Shown in pieces: positions 32,046-42,499 of a stretch of DNA of 64,000 nucleotides (the first letter of the stretch is position 1; each line of letters opens with the position of its first letter). The translations under genes were made by a program, and so were the position numbers. The DNA is from Arenicola marina (taxonomy: Eukaryota > Annelida > Polychaeta > Arenicolidae), in NCBI GenBank assembly GCA_964019135.1, contig OZ025255.1, forward strand, positions 22,173,708-22,237,707. Direction: 5' to 3'. Below the pieces are notes generated by a model that did no database searches, was not told the origin of the DNA, and saw only the letters and a program-made list of their open reading frames with translations.

Positions 32046-32742
32046 TACCACAAATATACAGGAAGGATCCTGGTCACGGCACCATAAATGGTTCATTTCA
32101 TTTGTCCCAGACGTCGTGGGGCATGCTGGTTCCGTCACCAGACGCACTGCACCATTCTGATCACGATACCAAAATGCAAGCTTGTCGAAACGTCCAAAGC
32201 GAGTGTCTATGCTCGCTTTTTCTTCTGGGAGCCGACAGCGGGTTCGGGTCGAAGCTCGCGGTATTGAAACTGAAACAAGAGCAGCACATCATAATTAACA
32301 TAGAGTTATGTTATGCATATCCAACCAAATACCTTAGCAGACACGATCAGTTCAAACAGAAACAACCAAGACAGACATGAAAAGAGAACAATTTAATAAA
32401 ATCAATTTTGATCGTGTTTGACAGCAAAAAGGTACCGTTATTACAAATCCTACTTTCCTGTCAGTCCTACGTTCTAAAATATAAAGGTTTAACCATTGAA
32501 CGTCGGGCTACAAACGTTAAAAATTTGATTGCGTACGCGTTGGAACCTTAACTAGTTAGACGTTTAAAAAGAAATTCACTTCTTTGCATTACTGCGGGTG
32601 TGGGGGGGGGGGGGGGAGGGCGATTTTCCATTTAAAACTGTAGATGGACACATTACGGGGAAGCAGGGCGAAAAAGCGGTGTCAAAAACAAGGACATGGA
32701 TACTTTTAATTAGGCGCAAGATGTCATACATGCAAAACAGCA
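32046..32742. other. Probable start of the MCTP 3' UTR / intergenic
   Basis: This lies directly downstream of the MCTP stop on the minus strand. It holds a 15-base G run (32602-32616) and no other recognisable feature. Confidence 0.35.
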
Positions 32743-32897
32743 TCATTCAGTAACGGAAGTGGGATAGTCAGGGGGTGGGGGGGGCTCAGACGAACGCACC
32801 AGTTCCTTGTCGGACGGCACGCTGGACAGGTAATCCAACACCTCGTTGTTGGGAATAGCATTCGGCGCGCGCAGCTTCTTGGTAAACTTGTTGATGC
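32743..32897 (-). CDS. MCTP: MCTP (multiple C2 and transmembrane domain protein), last exon
   Basis: After acceptor CTGCAG the exon completes a split Gly codon and encodes [20 protein letters not shown] then [12 protein letters not shown], ending at TGA (32745-32743). This closely follows the C-terminus I recall for animal MCTP1/2 ([24 protein letters not shown]). MCTPs are ER-anchored proteins with three C2 domains and two C-terminal membrane segments. This exon is the cytosolic tail behind the last membrane segment. The tail ends in a proline run, [13 protein letters not shown], which contains a PPDY motif of the WW-domain-binding PPxY type. I did not see the C2-domain exons; they should lie at higher coordinates. 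Confidence 0.9.
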
Positions 32898-33277
32898 CTG
32901 CAGCAGCGAGAGGGAAGATCACGGTGAAAATCTACTCCAAAGGTAGCGAGTTAGGAACGAATGACGTATATTCTTTGCGTCAGAATTTGTGATAAGATCA
33001 TACGATGTAAACTGATTTCCGTATTTCGGAGTCATTCGTTGCCATCGTCGTAACGAGACAGTAATAGTAATAATAATTATAAATAATTACTTATAATGTC
33101 ACAGAATAAAGCAAAACTGCTTAACTAAAAGAAAATAGCAAAAAACAAATTACTTCCATATGGCGTTTTCATCTAATGATCAATACTTCTTAATTTGAAT
33201 TTAAGGCAACGTCATGCACCTTTTAGACACAAACAATTATTGGCCGATCTCTACATGATGACCTGTTGTTGACTTAC
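32898..33277 (-). other. MCTP last intron
   Basis: 380 bases between donor GGG|GTAAGT and acceptor CTGCAG, splitting a Gly codon (G|GC). Confidence 0.8.
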
Positions 33278-33387
33278 CCCAAAGCATGATGATGTACAGT
33301 ATGGGGACATTATACAGTATAACTGACGCTATGGTGAGGACAATCACGGCTAACCACGACAGCCACGGCACGGTCCAGTTGAACGTA
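33278..33387 (-). CDS. MCTP: MCTP penultimate exon, last membrane segment
   Basis: The exon is 110 bases from acceptor TGTGCAG to donor GG|GTAAGT. It encodes TFNWTVPWLSWLAVIVLTIA and on to VPILYIIMLWG, the last MCTP membrane hairpin (TFNWTVPFLSW in the vertebrate proteins). The upstream junction rebuilds an Asn codon (AA|T), giving VKNTFNWTV exactly as in the family, which supports both splice sites. Confidence 0.92.
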
Positions 33388-34126
33388 CTGCACAAACACA
33401 ATTAAACAAAGTCATGGTCATCAATTCATTGAACCAGACTCGGTTTTAAGGCCAATAGGGTAGGTTACCTATATATTACGCTTGCGTTGGTAATTATTTT
33501 ATCAATCACTCTTAATATATTCTCAAAATTTCGTCTTGGAGTAATGAGATATCAAAGGTAGCGCATGATTTACATTGACCATTCATACACGCCCTACTGA
33601 TAATTGGAAGTTACTACAGATAATTATGCGTGCAAAATAAGATCTAACGATAGCAAAATGAGAAATACAACTGGGGTCGGAAAGAACATCTTGCGACCGA
33701 TATAATACAAGTGACTTGCACGAATAGTGGGAACTAGATATTAATTACTTGGAACATTCAAGAATGAAAATATGTATTTATTAATAGTGTCTCATGTGAC
33801 AATGGTGTGGTGACAATAATGACGTATTAAGCTTCTCACAATATGCTTAAGTGTATGTGTGTAATTTAACGAATTAGTGTTTTAGGCCGTTTTTGTGCAC
33901 ACAAGGTCCAAACTGGGCCAAAAAACCTCCCGGGACGATGAAGGATGAATCAATGTAACTTGCCCCACATTATATGCCGAAGCCCGGATTTGAGCCCAGG
34001 ACTATTCAGCGGTAATAGTACACCACTACACCAGGGAGCCGCCCCCCTCCATTTACTTGAGTGTATTATGTGTCAAAATGTTTCACTCTAGTCTGGCGCG
34101 AGCCACTGGTTGAATGGTGTACCCAC
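33388..34126 (-). other. MCTP intron containing a SINE
   Basis: 739 bases. The donor is GTGGGT after AAAAA and the acceptor TGTGCAG. A tRNA-derived SINE occupies 33874-34047. Confidence 0.8.
33874..34047 (-). mobile_element. tRNA-derived SINE, family S1, copy 1
   Basis: On the minus strand the head reads GGCTCCCTGGTGTAGTGGTG (tRNA A-box) and CCTGGGCTCAAATCCGGGCT (B-box), with the body as in the copies at 39214-39406 and 50138-50323. It is the most diverged of the three, hence the oldest. It sits in an MCTP intron 80 bases from the exon donor. Confidence 0.8.
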
Positions 34127-34233
34127 TTTTTGACGCGTTCTCCCATGGAAGCCGCCATGTCCATTCCCTCTTGGACTTGGAGACATACGTCCTGAATGGC
34201 CTGCAGCTTCTCCTTAAAGCTCTTCTTCTCCTC
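34127..34233 (-). CDS. MCTP: MCTP exon, linker before the last membrane hairpin
   Basis: The exon is 107 bases from acceptor GACTTACAG to donor AA|GTGGGT. It encodes EEKKSFKEKLQAIQDVC and LQVQEGMDMAASMGERVK(N). This corresponds to the charged segment between the MCTP membrane segments (KLQAIQDVC, ASFGERIKN in relatives). The preceding exon, with the first membrane segment, was looked for on the minus strand to 54 kb and not found by eye. Confidence 0.9.
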
Positions 34234-35641
34234 CTGTAAGTCATCGACACCATTACGGCCATTGCACAGTGTCTGCATGCAGAGCCACGAACTTAAGGAT
34301 GAAACGACAGGAAACCACGAATATCATCGCATACATCAGCAAGAGAAACGAATGTACGGCAACACACAGCACGGCAGCACGCGATTCAACAACAGTGCTA
34401 AAAGTGCTATGGTTGAAAAGATGCCGTGGACACATACAGGCACCTAGTTACAGATTAGTCACCAAACATCGCAAGAAATAAGCATATATGAACATGCTAT
34501 CGGACAGTAAACATGTTTCAGGTAAACGGCCAACAAAAATAACATAAAATATCGGTTTATATTTATTGATAAAATATCAGACAATAAAATGATGTAAAAA
34601 ATACCTTTGGGTCCATGCACGTCAATGAACATCATGCAAAAATAATGGACGTATTAGGTTTTAACTTCATCTTTATCTAGAGAATTCTATCTTGTACGAG
34701 GCATGTCCTGCTGGAGAATAGGGTAAAACAACTGAATATGAGGAGCTAGAGCTAGTGTCAAACTTGTGGAGTCAATAAGACAGTCGTGACGCACACAAAT
34801 TATGTACGTATCACATATGCATGAATTGTGACATAATCTCGAAGAAAATGTTGATGAAAAAAAATGACTTAAAATTGCTCACACGGGAACAATAACAATA
34901 GTTCCAAGTTAACCTTCACCTTGGAAAACCTTGAAGCTAATGACATGCAAAACAGAGAGTGGTGGGATTTGCGTACCGGGCCCTCTGTTAATAGAGATGG
35001 GTTATGGATAGGTATATATATAACTATACATGATCATGGATATTTAGCCTAAGTAGATGATAAGCTTCTGAACAGAGACGAAAAGGGAATCAACTGATCA
35101 TTCAAAACATAGTTAAAGGAAATCCCAGTCACCAGGATAGATAACTAACTGACTTCCACGGGGTCGATTTGGCACTTCACCTCCCGCCAGATCTATACAC
35201 ATCGGTATCAAATTCAAGTAAATAAATCCGAACGACTGCCATATAGACTACAGCTAGCATGCAAGATGATCCATTATCCGTTATTGATCGCAAATAACAA
35301 GCGGGGCTATGTAACAGAAGGGAGGGTTGGCTTGGTAAAACACCCACAACGATATACCTTTGGCTGTTCCATACAAGGGTAAAACAAAAGCCATGGGAAT
35401 ACAAATTATAAGACAGTGGTTGAAACTGGACAGCTATTCACTGGTTCAATGGGTTATTGGCTGAAGGCAGTATCATGCCCTATACAACACATATATTTAT
35501 ATATGTATATTTATGTAAATGCATGTAACTTTTATACATGCTGAAGACTAGGTGGATGACTATGAACAACAGTTACATCAAATGCATTCCAAACAAACAT
35601 AATACAAGATGCATATAAAGTTGTATGTATGCATATATCCT
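34234..35641. other. Probable MCTP intron, no feature recognised
   Basis: AT-rich, with only short frames. No MCTP-like exon was recognised. Confidence 0.35.
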
Positions 35642-35929
35642 CATGAACCTCCAGTCTCTGCCACCCCATCTTGAACCCCACATGGACCTCCAGTCTCTGC
35701 CACCCCATCTTGAACCCCATATAAACCTCCAGTCTCTGCCACTCCATCTCAAACCCCATATGAACCTCCAGTCTCTGCCACCCCATCTTGAACCCCACAT
35801 GAACCTCCAGTCTCTGCCACCCCATCCTGGACCCCACATGAACCTCCAGTCTCTGCCACCCCATCTTGAACCTCCAGTCTCTGCCACCCCATCTTGAACC
35901 CCACATGGACCTCCAGTCTCTGCCACCCA
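35642..35929 (+). repeat. 39-bp minisatellite, about 7 copies
   Basis: The unit is ATGAACCTCCAGTCTCTGCC followed by ACCCCATCTTGAACCCCAC. Because 39 is 13 codons, open frames run through it on both strands (MNLQSLPPHLEPH repeated). There is no start, splice or homology evidence that it is coding. Confidence 0.85.
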
Positions 35930-36123
35930 CCCCCTCCATAAACCTACTCTCCATTAGCCTTCCCCGACCCTCATGTGCAGCATGGTTCACACCAGCCCCA
36001 AATCCATCCCAGAGTTAATACCAACAAATACAGCACAGCATGGCAATTAAGCGTTGAATTATTTACGCGCGTCTCTGCTTGTTGCTATCCACAACACCGC
36101 ATTATACACCAAGCCATTCAACT

Positions 36124-37150
36124 GGCCATTCACCGAGACAGAGCTACCCCGGGCCATCCACCGGGAGAGAGAGGGACACCGGGCCATCCACCGGGACAGA
36201 GAGGGACACCGGGCCATCCACCGGGACAGAGAGGAACACCGGGCCATCCACCGGGACAGAGAGGGACACCGGGCAATCCATCGGACATAGAGGGACACCG
36301 GGCCATTCACCGAGACAGAGAGGGACACCGGGCCATTCACCGAGACATAGGTACACCGGGCCATTCACCGAGACATAGGTACACCGGGCCATCCACCGGG
36401 ACAGAGAGGGATACCGGGCCATTCACCGAGACATAGGTACAACGGGCCATTCACCGAGACATAGGTAGAATGGGCCATCCACAGGACAGAGAGAGACACC
36501 GGGCCATTCACCGGGACATAGGTACAACGGGCCATCGACCGGACAGAGAGAGACACCGGGTCATTCACCGAGACATAGGTACAATGGGCCATCCACCGGA
36601 CAGAGAGAGACACCGGGTCATTCACCGAGACATAGGTACAATGGGCCATCCACCGGACAGAGAGAGACACCGGGTCATTCACCGAGACACAGGTACAACG
36701 GGCCATCCACCGGACAGAGAGAGACACCGGGCCATTCACCGAGACATAGGTACACCGGGCCATTCACCGAGACATAGGTACACCGGGCCATCCACCGGAC
36801 AGAGAGAGACACCGGGCCATTCACCGAGACATAGGTACACCGGGCCATCCACCGGACAGAGAGAGACACCGGGTCATTCACCGAGACATAAGTACACCGG
36901 GCCACCCACCGGGACACCGGGCCATTCACCGAAACATAGGTACACCGGGCCATCCACCGGGACACCGGGCCATTCACCGAGACATAGGTACACCGGGCCA
37001 TCCTTCGGGGCAGAGAGGGACACAGGGCCATTTACCGAGACATAGGTACACCGGGCCATTCACCGAGACATAGGTACACCGGGCCATCCACCGGGACAGA
37101 GAGGGCCAACGGGCCATCCATCGGGACAGAGAGGGCCAACGGGCCATTTC
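36124..37150 (+). repeat. GC-rich minisatellite with mixed 28- and 30-bp units, about 35 copies
   Basis: Two related units alternate: a 30-bp type (CCGGGCCATCCACCGGGACA then GAGAGGGACA) and a 28-bp type (CCGGGCCATTCACCGAGACA then TAGGTACA). The first part is mostly 30-bp units and the later part mixed, with occasional deletions. The open frames it creates are by-products of the array. Confidence 0.85.
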
Positions 37151-37206
37151 ACCCGGCCATCCATTGTACTACAGGAAAAGAGAGGGCCACCGGGCCACTC
37201 ACCGAA

Positions 37207-37650
37207 ACATAGAGGCATATCGAGCCAGAGGCACACCGGGCCAGAGGCACACCGGGCCAGAGGCAAACCGGGCCAGAGGCACACCGGGCTGGAGGCGTAT
37301 CGAGCCACAGGCACACCGGGCAAGAGGCACACCGGGCCAGAGGCACACCGGGCCAGAGGCACACCGGGCCAGAGGCACACCGGGCCAGAGGCACGAGGCA
37401 CACCGGGCCAGAGGCACACCGGGCCAGAGGCACACCGGGCTGGAGGCGTATCGAGCCACAGGCACACCGGGCCAGAGGCACACCGGGCCAGAGGCACACC
37501 GGGCCAGAGGCACACCGGGCCAGAGGCACATCGGGCCAGAGGCACACCGGGCCAGAGGCACACCGGGCCAGAGGCACACCGGGCCAGAGGCACATCGGGC
37601 CAGAGGCACACCGGGCCAGAGGCACACCAGGCTGGAGGCGTATCGAGCCA
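37207..37650 (+). repeat. 16-bp minisatellite (CACCGGGCCAGAGGCA), about 27 copies
   Basis: Units are nearly perfect, interrupted by variants such as GGAGGCGTATCGAGCCA. It shares CCGGGCCA with the neighbouring 28/30-bp array, suggesting a common seed. Another unit recurs at 37733-37770 after an intervening non-repeat. Confidence 0.85.
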
Positions 37651-37658
37651 TAGGCACC

Positions 37659-37733
37659 TATTATCCTGGTGATAGTACGGTTTTTTTCTCTGAGTAACGT
37701 GTATATCATCATAATTACCACGATAATTACCGG
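37659..37733 (+). repeat. 75-bp motif duplicated at 38665-38737
   Basis: TATTATCC(T/G)GGTGATA, CGAGTAACGT or its variant, and AATTACC..GATTACCGGGC occur in the same order at both sites, about 1 kb apart. Confidence 0.6.
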
Positions 37734-37993
37734 GCTGGAGGCGTATCGAGCCAGAGGCACACCGGGCCACTTAAACGGCTAGAGGCGTATGGAGGGCAAG
37801 GAAAGCGGCGTGTGGGTGGGTGGGGTTGGGGGTGGGGGGTGTGGCGGCGCCTTAGCAGTGCCTTAGCACAGATGAGAAGCAGTAGAGGGCGGTGGAGCGG
37901 GGTGGGCAGTGGATTTACCAATGGCAGGTCCGCCGGCTAACATCGAGGTCAAACTCACACGCAACATCCATCCATCCATTCAAGCACGACCAT

Positions 37994-38085
37994 AACACCA
38001 CCCTCGCACCCAGCATCCCCCCACCACCCTCGCACCCAGCATCCCCCCACCACCCTCGCACCCAGCATCCCCCCACCACCCCACT
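37994..38085 (+). repeat. 26-bp C-rich minisatellite, about 3.5 copies
   Basis: The unit is CACCACCCTCGCACCCAGCA then TCCCCC. It lies at the left edge of a CpG-rich stretch (about 38130-38350) in which I recognise no gene. Confidence 0.8.
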
Positions 38086-38664
38086 CTGTTTCCAGAAAGC
38101 AAAAAAAAACACACATGAAAACGACATCCCATTGACGGCCGTGCAGCGAGTAACGCGCGGCCGTGGGACGGACGGCGACGCCACCTCTTCGCGGCTCCTA
38201 AATAAGGCACACATAACAAGCAGCGGGATCCATTTGGCCGCATTATGTTGCCAGATAGCCCGCCCCACGGGGCCGTCCTTCCCGCCGACCGCTGGGCCTT
38301 AATAAGCCGGAGGGGTGGCCGCCCGCCCCCGCACCAAGGAGACGGGCGCCTAGTGACTGCATAGGGCGAATGAAAGACGAGCCTACGGGGAGGGGTGGGT
38401 GAGGACAGAGGGGAGGGGAGGGGGCCGGGGGGTGCTGGACAAGCGGAACAATATCTCTCTTGACAGCTAGGGACACCCAGAGTCTTTAAGAGCGAGGTCG
38501 GTGACCCTATTAATGGTCAGTAGCGGGGAAGGGTTGCAGAACGTAGGCGGGGAAGGTGATAATAGCTAATAATGTTGCAATGAACTAACATTATCACAGC
38601 GTCAGGGGAGGTCATCAGTACGACAAAGCTACATTACGCAATTTTTTTTTCACTATCCTGGTCT
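38086..38664. other. CpG-rich stretch without recognised gene
   Basis: 38130-38350 is markedly GC- and CpG-rich compared with its surroundings. It could be a CpG island or promoter of an unrecognised transcript, or composition left by the minisatellite block. Confidence 0.35.
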
Positions 38665-38870
38665 ATTATCCGGGTGATATTAGGGTATTTTTCTTCGAGT
38701 AACGTCTACCATCGTAATTACCATTATGATTACCGGGCAATTGTGACTCAATTGACAGATTTGAGGAAACATACACAGTAACCGATAAAGTTATGAGCTT
38801 TACAACGCAGTAGGGGTCCAAAGTAACAGTCACAAAATGTCCTTGTTGCGGACGACATCAGAGGGATATC

Positions 38871-40997
38871 CAACTGATCTCCTATATAGGGCTTAGCGTC
38901 TATTCAGATATCCAACTGATCTCCTGTATAAGGCTTAGGGGCTATCCAGGTATCTAACTGTCCCCTGTATAAGGCTTAGCGGCTATCCAGGTATCTAACT
39001 GTCCCCTGTATAAAGCTTAGGGGCTATCCAGGTATCTTACTGTCCCCTGTATAAGGCTTAGGGGCTATCCAGGTATCTAACTGTCCCATGTATAAGGCTT
39101 AGGGGCTATCCAGGTATCTAACTGTCCCCTGTATAAGGCTTAGGGGCTATCCAGGTATCTAACTGTCCCCTGTATAAGGCTTAGGGGCTATCCAGGTATC
39201 TTACTGTCCCCTGGGGGGGGGGCCTCCCTGGTGTAGTGGTTAGCGCACTAGACCGCAGATCAATAGGTCCTGGGTTCGAATCCGGGCTCGGGCACCTAAT
39301 CTGGGGCATGTTTCATTCCTTCATCCTTCATCGTCTCGGGAGGTTCCTTGGCCCAATTTAGCCTGTATGTGCACAAAAGTGGCCTAAAACACCAACATTC
39401 CATTCCTCTTACTGTCCCCTGTATAAGGCTTAGGGGCTATCCAGGTATCTTACTGTCCCCTGTATAAGGCTTGGGGGCTATCCAGGTATCTAACTGTCCC
39501 ATGTATAAGGCTTAGGGGCTATCCAGGTATCTAACTGTCCCATGTATAAGGCTTAGGGGCTATCCAAGTATCTAACTGTCCCCTGTATATAAGGCTTAGG
39601 GGCTATCCAGGTATCTAACTGTCCCATGTATAAGGCTTAGGGGCTATCCAGGTATCTAACTGTCCCCTGTATAAGGCTTAGGGGCTATCCAGGTATCTAA
39701 CTGTCCCCTGTATAAGGCTTAGGGGCTATCCAGGTATCTAACTGTCCCATGTATAAGGCTTAGGGGCTATCCAGGTATCTAAATGTCCCATGTATAAGGC
39801 TTAGGGGCTATCCAGGTATCTAACTGTCCCCTGTATAAGGCTTAGGGGCTATCCAGGTATCTAACTGTCCCCTGTATAAGGCTTTAGGGCTATCCAGGTA
39901 TCTAACTGTCCCCTGTATATAAGGCTTAGGGGCTATCCAGGTATCTAACTGTCCCCTGTATAAGGCTTAGGGGCTATCCAGGTATCTAACTGTCCCCTGT
40001 ATAAGGCTTAGGGCCTATCCAGGTATCTAACTGTCCCCTGTATAAGGCTTAGGGGCTATCCAGGTATCTAACTGTCCCATGTATAAGGCTTAGGGGCTAT
40101 CCAGGTATCTAAATGTCCCATGTATAAGGCTTAGGGGCTATCCAGGTATCTAACTGTCCCCTGTATAAGGCTTAGGGGCTATCCAGGTATCTAACTGTCC
40201 CCTGTATAAGGCTTAGGGGCTATCCAGGTATCTAACTGTCCTATGTATAAGGCTTAGGGGCTATCCAAGTATCTAACTGTCCCCTGTATAAGGCTTAGGG
40301 GCTATCCAGGTATCTAACTGTCCCCTATATAAGGCTTAGGGGCTATCCAGTTATCTAACTGTCTCCTGTATAAGGCTTAGGGGCTATCCAGGTATCTAAC
40401 TGTCCCATGTATAAGGCTTTGGGGCTATCCAGGTATGTAACTGTCCCCTGTATAAGGCTTTGGGGCTATCCAGGTATCTAACTGTCCCCTGTATAAGGCT
40501 TAGGGGCTATCCAGGTATCTAACTGTCTCCTGTATAAGGCTTAGGGGCTATCCAGGTATCTAACTGTCCCCTGTATAAGGCTTAGGGGCTATCCAGGTAT
40601 CTAACTGTCTCCTGTATAAGGCTTAGGGGCTATCCAGGTATCTAACTGTCTCCTGTATAAGGCTTAGGGGCTATCCAGGTATCTAACTGTCCCATGTATA
40701 AGGCTTAGGGGCTATCCAGGTATCTAACTGTCCCCTGTATAAGGCTTAGGGGCTATCCAGGTATCTAACTGTCCCATGTATAAGGCTTAGGGGATATCCA
40801 GGTATCTAACTGTCTCCTGTATAAGGCTTAGGGGCTATCCAGGTATCTAACTGTCCCCGGAATAAGGCTTAGGGGCTATCCAGGTATCTAACTGTCCCAT
40901 GTATAAGGCTTAGGGGCTATCCAGGTATCTAACTGTCCCCTGTATAAGGCTTGGGGGATATCCAGTTATCTAACTGTCCCATGTATAAAGCTTAGCG
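38871..40997 (+). repeat. 41-bp minisatellite, about 47 copies, interrupted by a SINE
   Basis: The unit is CCCCTGTATAAGGCTTAGGG followed by GCTATCCAGGTATCTAACTGT (41 bases, exact spacing). Units differ at a few positions (CCCCTG or CCCATG, CTAACTG or CTTACTG). Two marker variants, a TATAT expansion (39581, 39911) and CTAAATG (39780, 40110), recur at exactly 330 bases, that is eight units plus 2 bases. The first units (38871-38960) are degenerate. Confidence 0.95.
39214..39406 (+). mobile_element. tRNA-derived SINE, family S1, copy 2, inserted in the 41-bp minisatellite
   Basis: The head is CCTCCCTGGTGTAGTGGTTA (A-box) with GGTTCGAATCC (B-box, 39273-39283), so an internal RNA polymerase III promoter is present. 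The 3' end is ATTCC-rich. It is flanked by a perfect 15-bp target duplication, TCTTACTGTCCCCTG (39199-39213 and 39407-39421), drawn from the satellite unit. It is nearly identical to the 50138-50323 copy, so recent. It is not a functional tRNA because the acceptor stem is not closed. Confidence 0.92.
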
Positions 40998-41205
40998 AAC
41001 TAATAAGACGGGCCTCGTTTTCGCTGCCACGTGATACCCTATTTCGCTATACCAACAGTTACGCATAAGTTCGGAGATTAAAAACAGAATTTAGAAAATA
41101 AAACACGCAACCAATGACAGTTCTCGAGCTCTGAAGGCTAGCCTACCCTACACATGTCTGGGCCATTCGCAATACAATAAATTGATGCAATTTGCAAATA
41201 GATTG
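40998..41205. other. Short spacer without recognised feature
   Basis: Nothing recognised between the minisatellite and a SINE fragment. Confidence 0.3.
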
Positions 41206-41372
41206 CTTGTATATTCAGGACGCTTTAACCAATTCTGGCCATATCGCGTCAATGGGAGAAGCAAGGGAAGAGCGGAGCCATGTCCCCGGGGTAACCCTAC
41301 TCTTTGCGAAGAAAAACATGAAATCTTTATCATGCGACCACACAAACAGGACCACAGCGGGGCTCGAACCAC
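41206..41372 (-). mobile_element. SINE family S2 fragment, copy 1
   Basis: It matches 45595-45750 (TTGTATATTCAGGACGCTTT, CCATGTCCC(C/T)GGGGTAAC). On the minus strand GGTTCGAGCCCC is a B-box-like motif. The tRNA-like 5' part with the A-box is not recognisable here. Confidence 0.6.
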
Positions 41373-41929
41373 CCTCAGTTTTCGTTAACCAAATCTTCCA
41401 TCCAACCTAAACTTCCACCCTTAAAACCAGTACATCGCAAACCCCAAACTCTCACCGGACCAACTATAAACACGCCGCTGCGTGTACGAACGCCAAATAA
41501 CCGAACGTTTCGTGATAATATACATAACTATTCGCTATTCGCCTCCTGGTTCACTGTTAGCATCGACCCAGCGTGACAGTACACAGATTACATTGATATC
41601 ACGTGACTCCAGAATCTCGTCCTCACGGTAGTCAGGGGGAGGGGGAGGGGGAAGGATCATCGGCCGGGTCTAACGGCGCCTCAAGGCACTTACATAGGAT
41701 ACACGTGGCGAACAACAAGGCTGGTTCTTACCTTCTCCAGCTGGAATCCGGGGGTGGTGACAAGTAAGTGGCTCCATAGGGCGAGCAATCCACCTTCACC
41801 AAGGTCAAGGTCGTTATCATCACATAGAATCATCCGTTGGCAGGTAAAACGAAAGATCAAAGTAACTTTAGAGCCGCTTTTCGCAACCAGGTTTTGCACG
41901 GGGTGGTTTCCTTGCATGGGAACTACTAT
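41373..41929. other. Intergenic stretch, no gene recognised
   Basis: It contains a purine-rich run GGGGGAGGGGGAGGGGGAAGG-like at about 41635-41656. A minus-strand frame with a good donor (CTGGAGAAG|GTAAGA at about 41733) has no recognisable homology, so I do not call an exon. Confidence 0.3.
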
Positions 41930-42135
41930 AAAGGCATATATATATATATCCATGGATTAACGGTATACAAAAAAGTATCGTTTTACTTGCGAGTCATTCA
42001 AAGAAAAAAGGGATGATGCCACTTAGCCTAGATCGTGATAGGGTTCTGTTCACAGATTAGTGCCACCAGCCAGACATTAATAGAGAAACGGATGTAGGCC
42101 CTCGCATTTAGACGCGGGTGAATGTCTCACTTGAC
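41930..42135 (+). repeat. About 200-bp direct repeat, copy 1 (copy 2 at 42303-42499)
   Basis: The shared order is GGCATATATATA, TTTACTTGCGAG, GATGCCACTTA, ATTAGTGCCACCAG and CCCTCGCATT..GGGTGAATGT. It looks like a local duplication or two copies of a mobile element. Confidence 0.6.
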
Positions 42136-42302
42136 AACAACGTCAACGTTTTTTTTGTCATTTGCTCTCGTTTGTTGAATGCATGATTAGGTTTTTGACC
42201 ATGTACGCCACTGTTACAGATAACATTACCCGAATGGCATAATTTTCACGGGAACCTCATTAAAGACATTATGTTACAGAAAAGCACATTTTATTTGAAT
42301 TG

Positions 42303-42499
42303 GTTATTATATTGGCATATATATACTGACTATACAAAAAAGGAATTGGTTTACTTGCGAGCCATTCTTGGAGAAAGGGGATGCCACTTAACCTAGATGA
42401 TTTTAGGATTCTTTTCACCGAATAGATCAATTAGTGCCACCAGAACGACATTACTAAAAGAATAGATTGGGACCCTCGCATTAAGACTAGGGTGAATGT
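42303..42499 (+). repeat. About 200-bp direct repeat, copy 2
   Basis: See the copy at 41930-42135. Divergence is moderate, with small indels. Confidence 0.6.

Noticed and set aside
35532-35990. A 152-codon frame with 13-residue repeats (GWQRLEVHVGFKM)
   Set aside because: It is the antisense reading of the 39-bp minisatellite; 39 being a multiple of three keeps any frame open.
36124-37770. Long stop-free frames of 100-236 codons on both strands, Pro/Gly- or Ala/Arg-rich
   Set aside because: They arise from minisatellite arrays whose unit changes length without affecting any conserved frame. No start context, splice sites or homology was seen.
39221-39300. tRNA gene candidate
   Set aside because: A- and B-boxes are present, but the cloverleaf stems do not close and the sequence recurs as a dispersed element with target duplications, so it is a SINE head.
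38871-40997. CRISPR-like array
   Set aside because: Units are contiguous with no unique spacers, and the genome is clearly animal. It is a minisatellite.
41690-41953. Possible minus-strand exon with donor LEK|GTAAGA
   Set aside because: The frame overlaps no recognisable domain, no acceptor with a good pyrimidine tract was found, and it does not resemble the missing MCTP exons.
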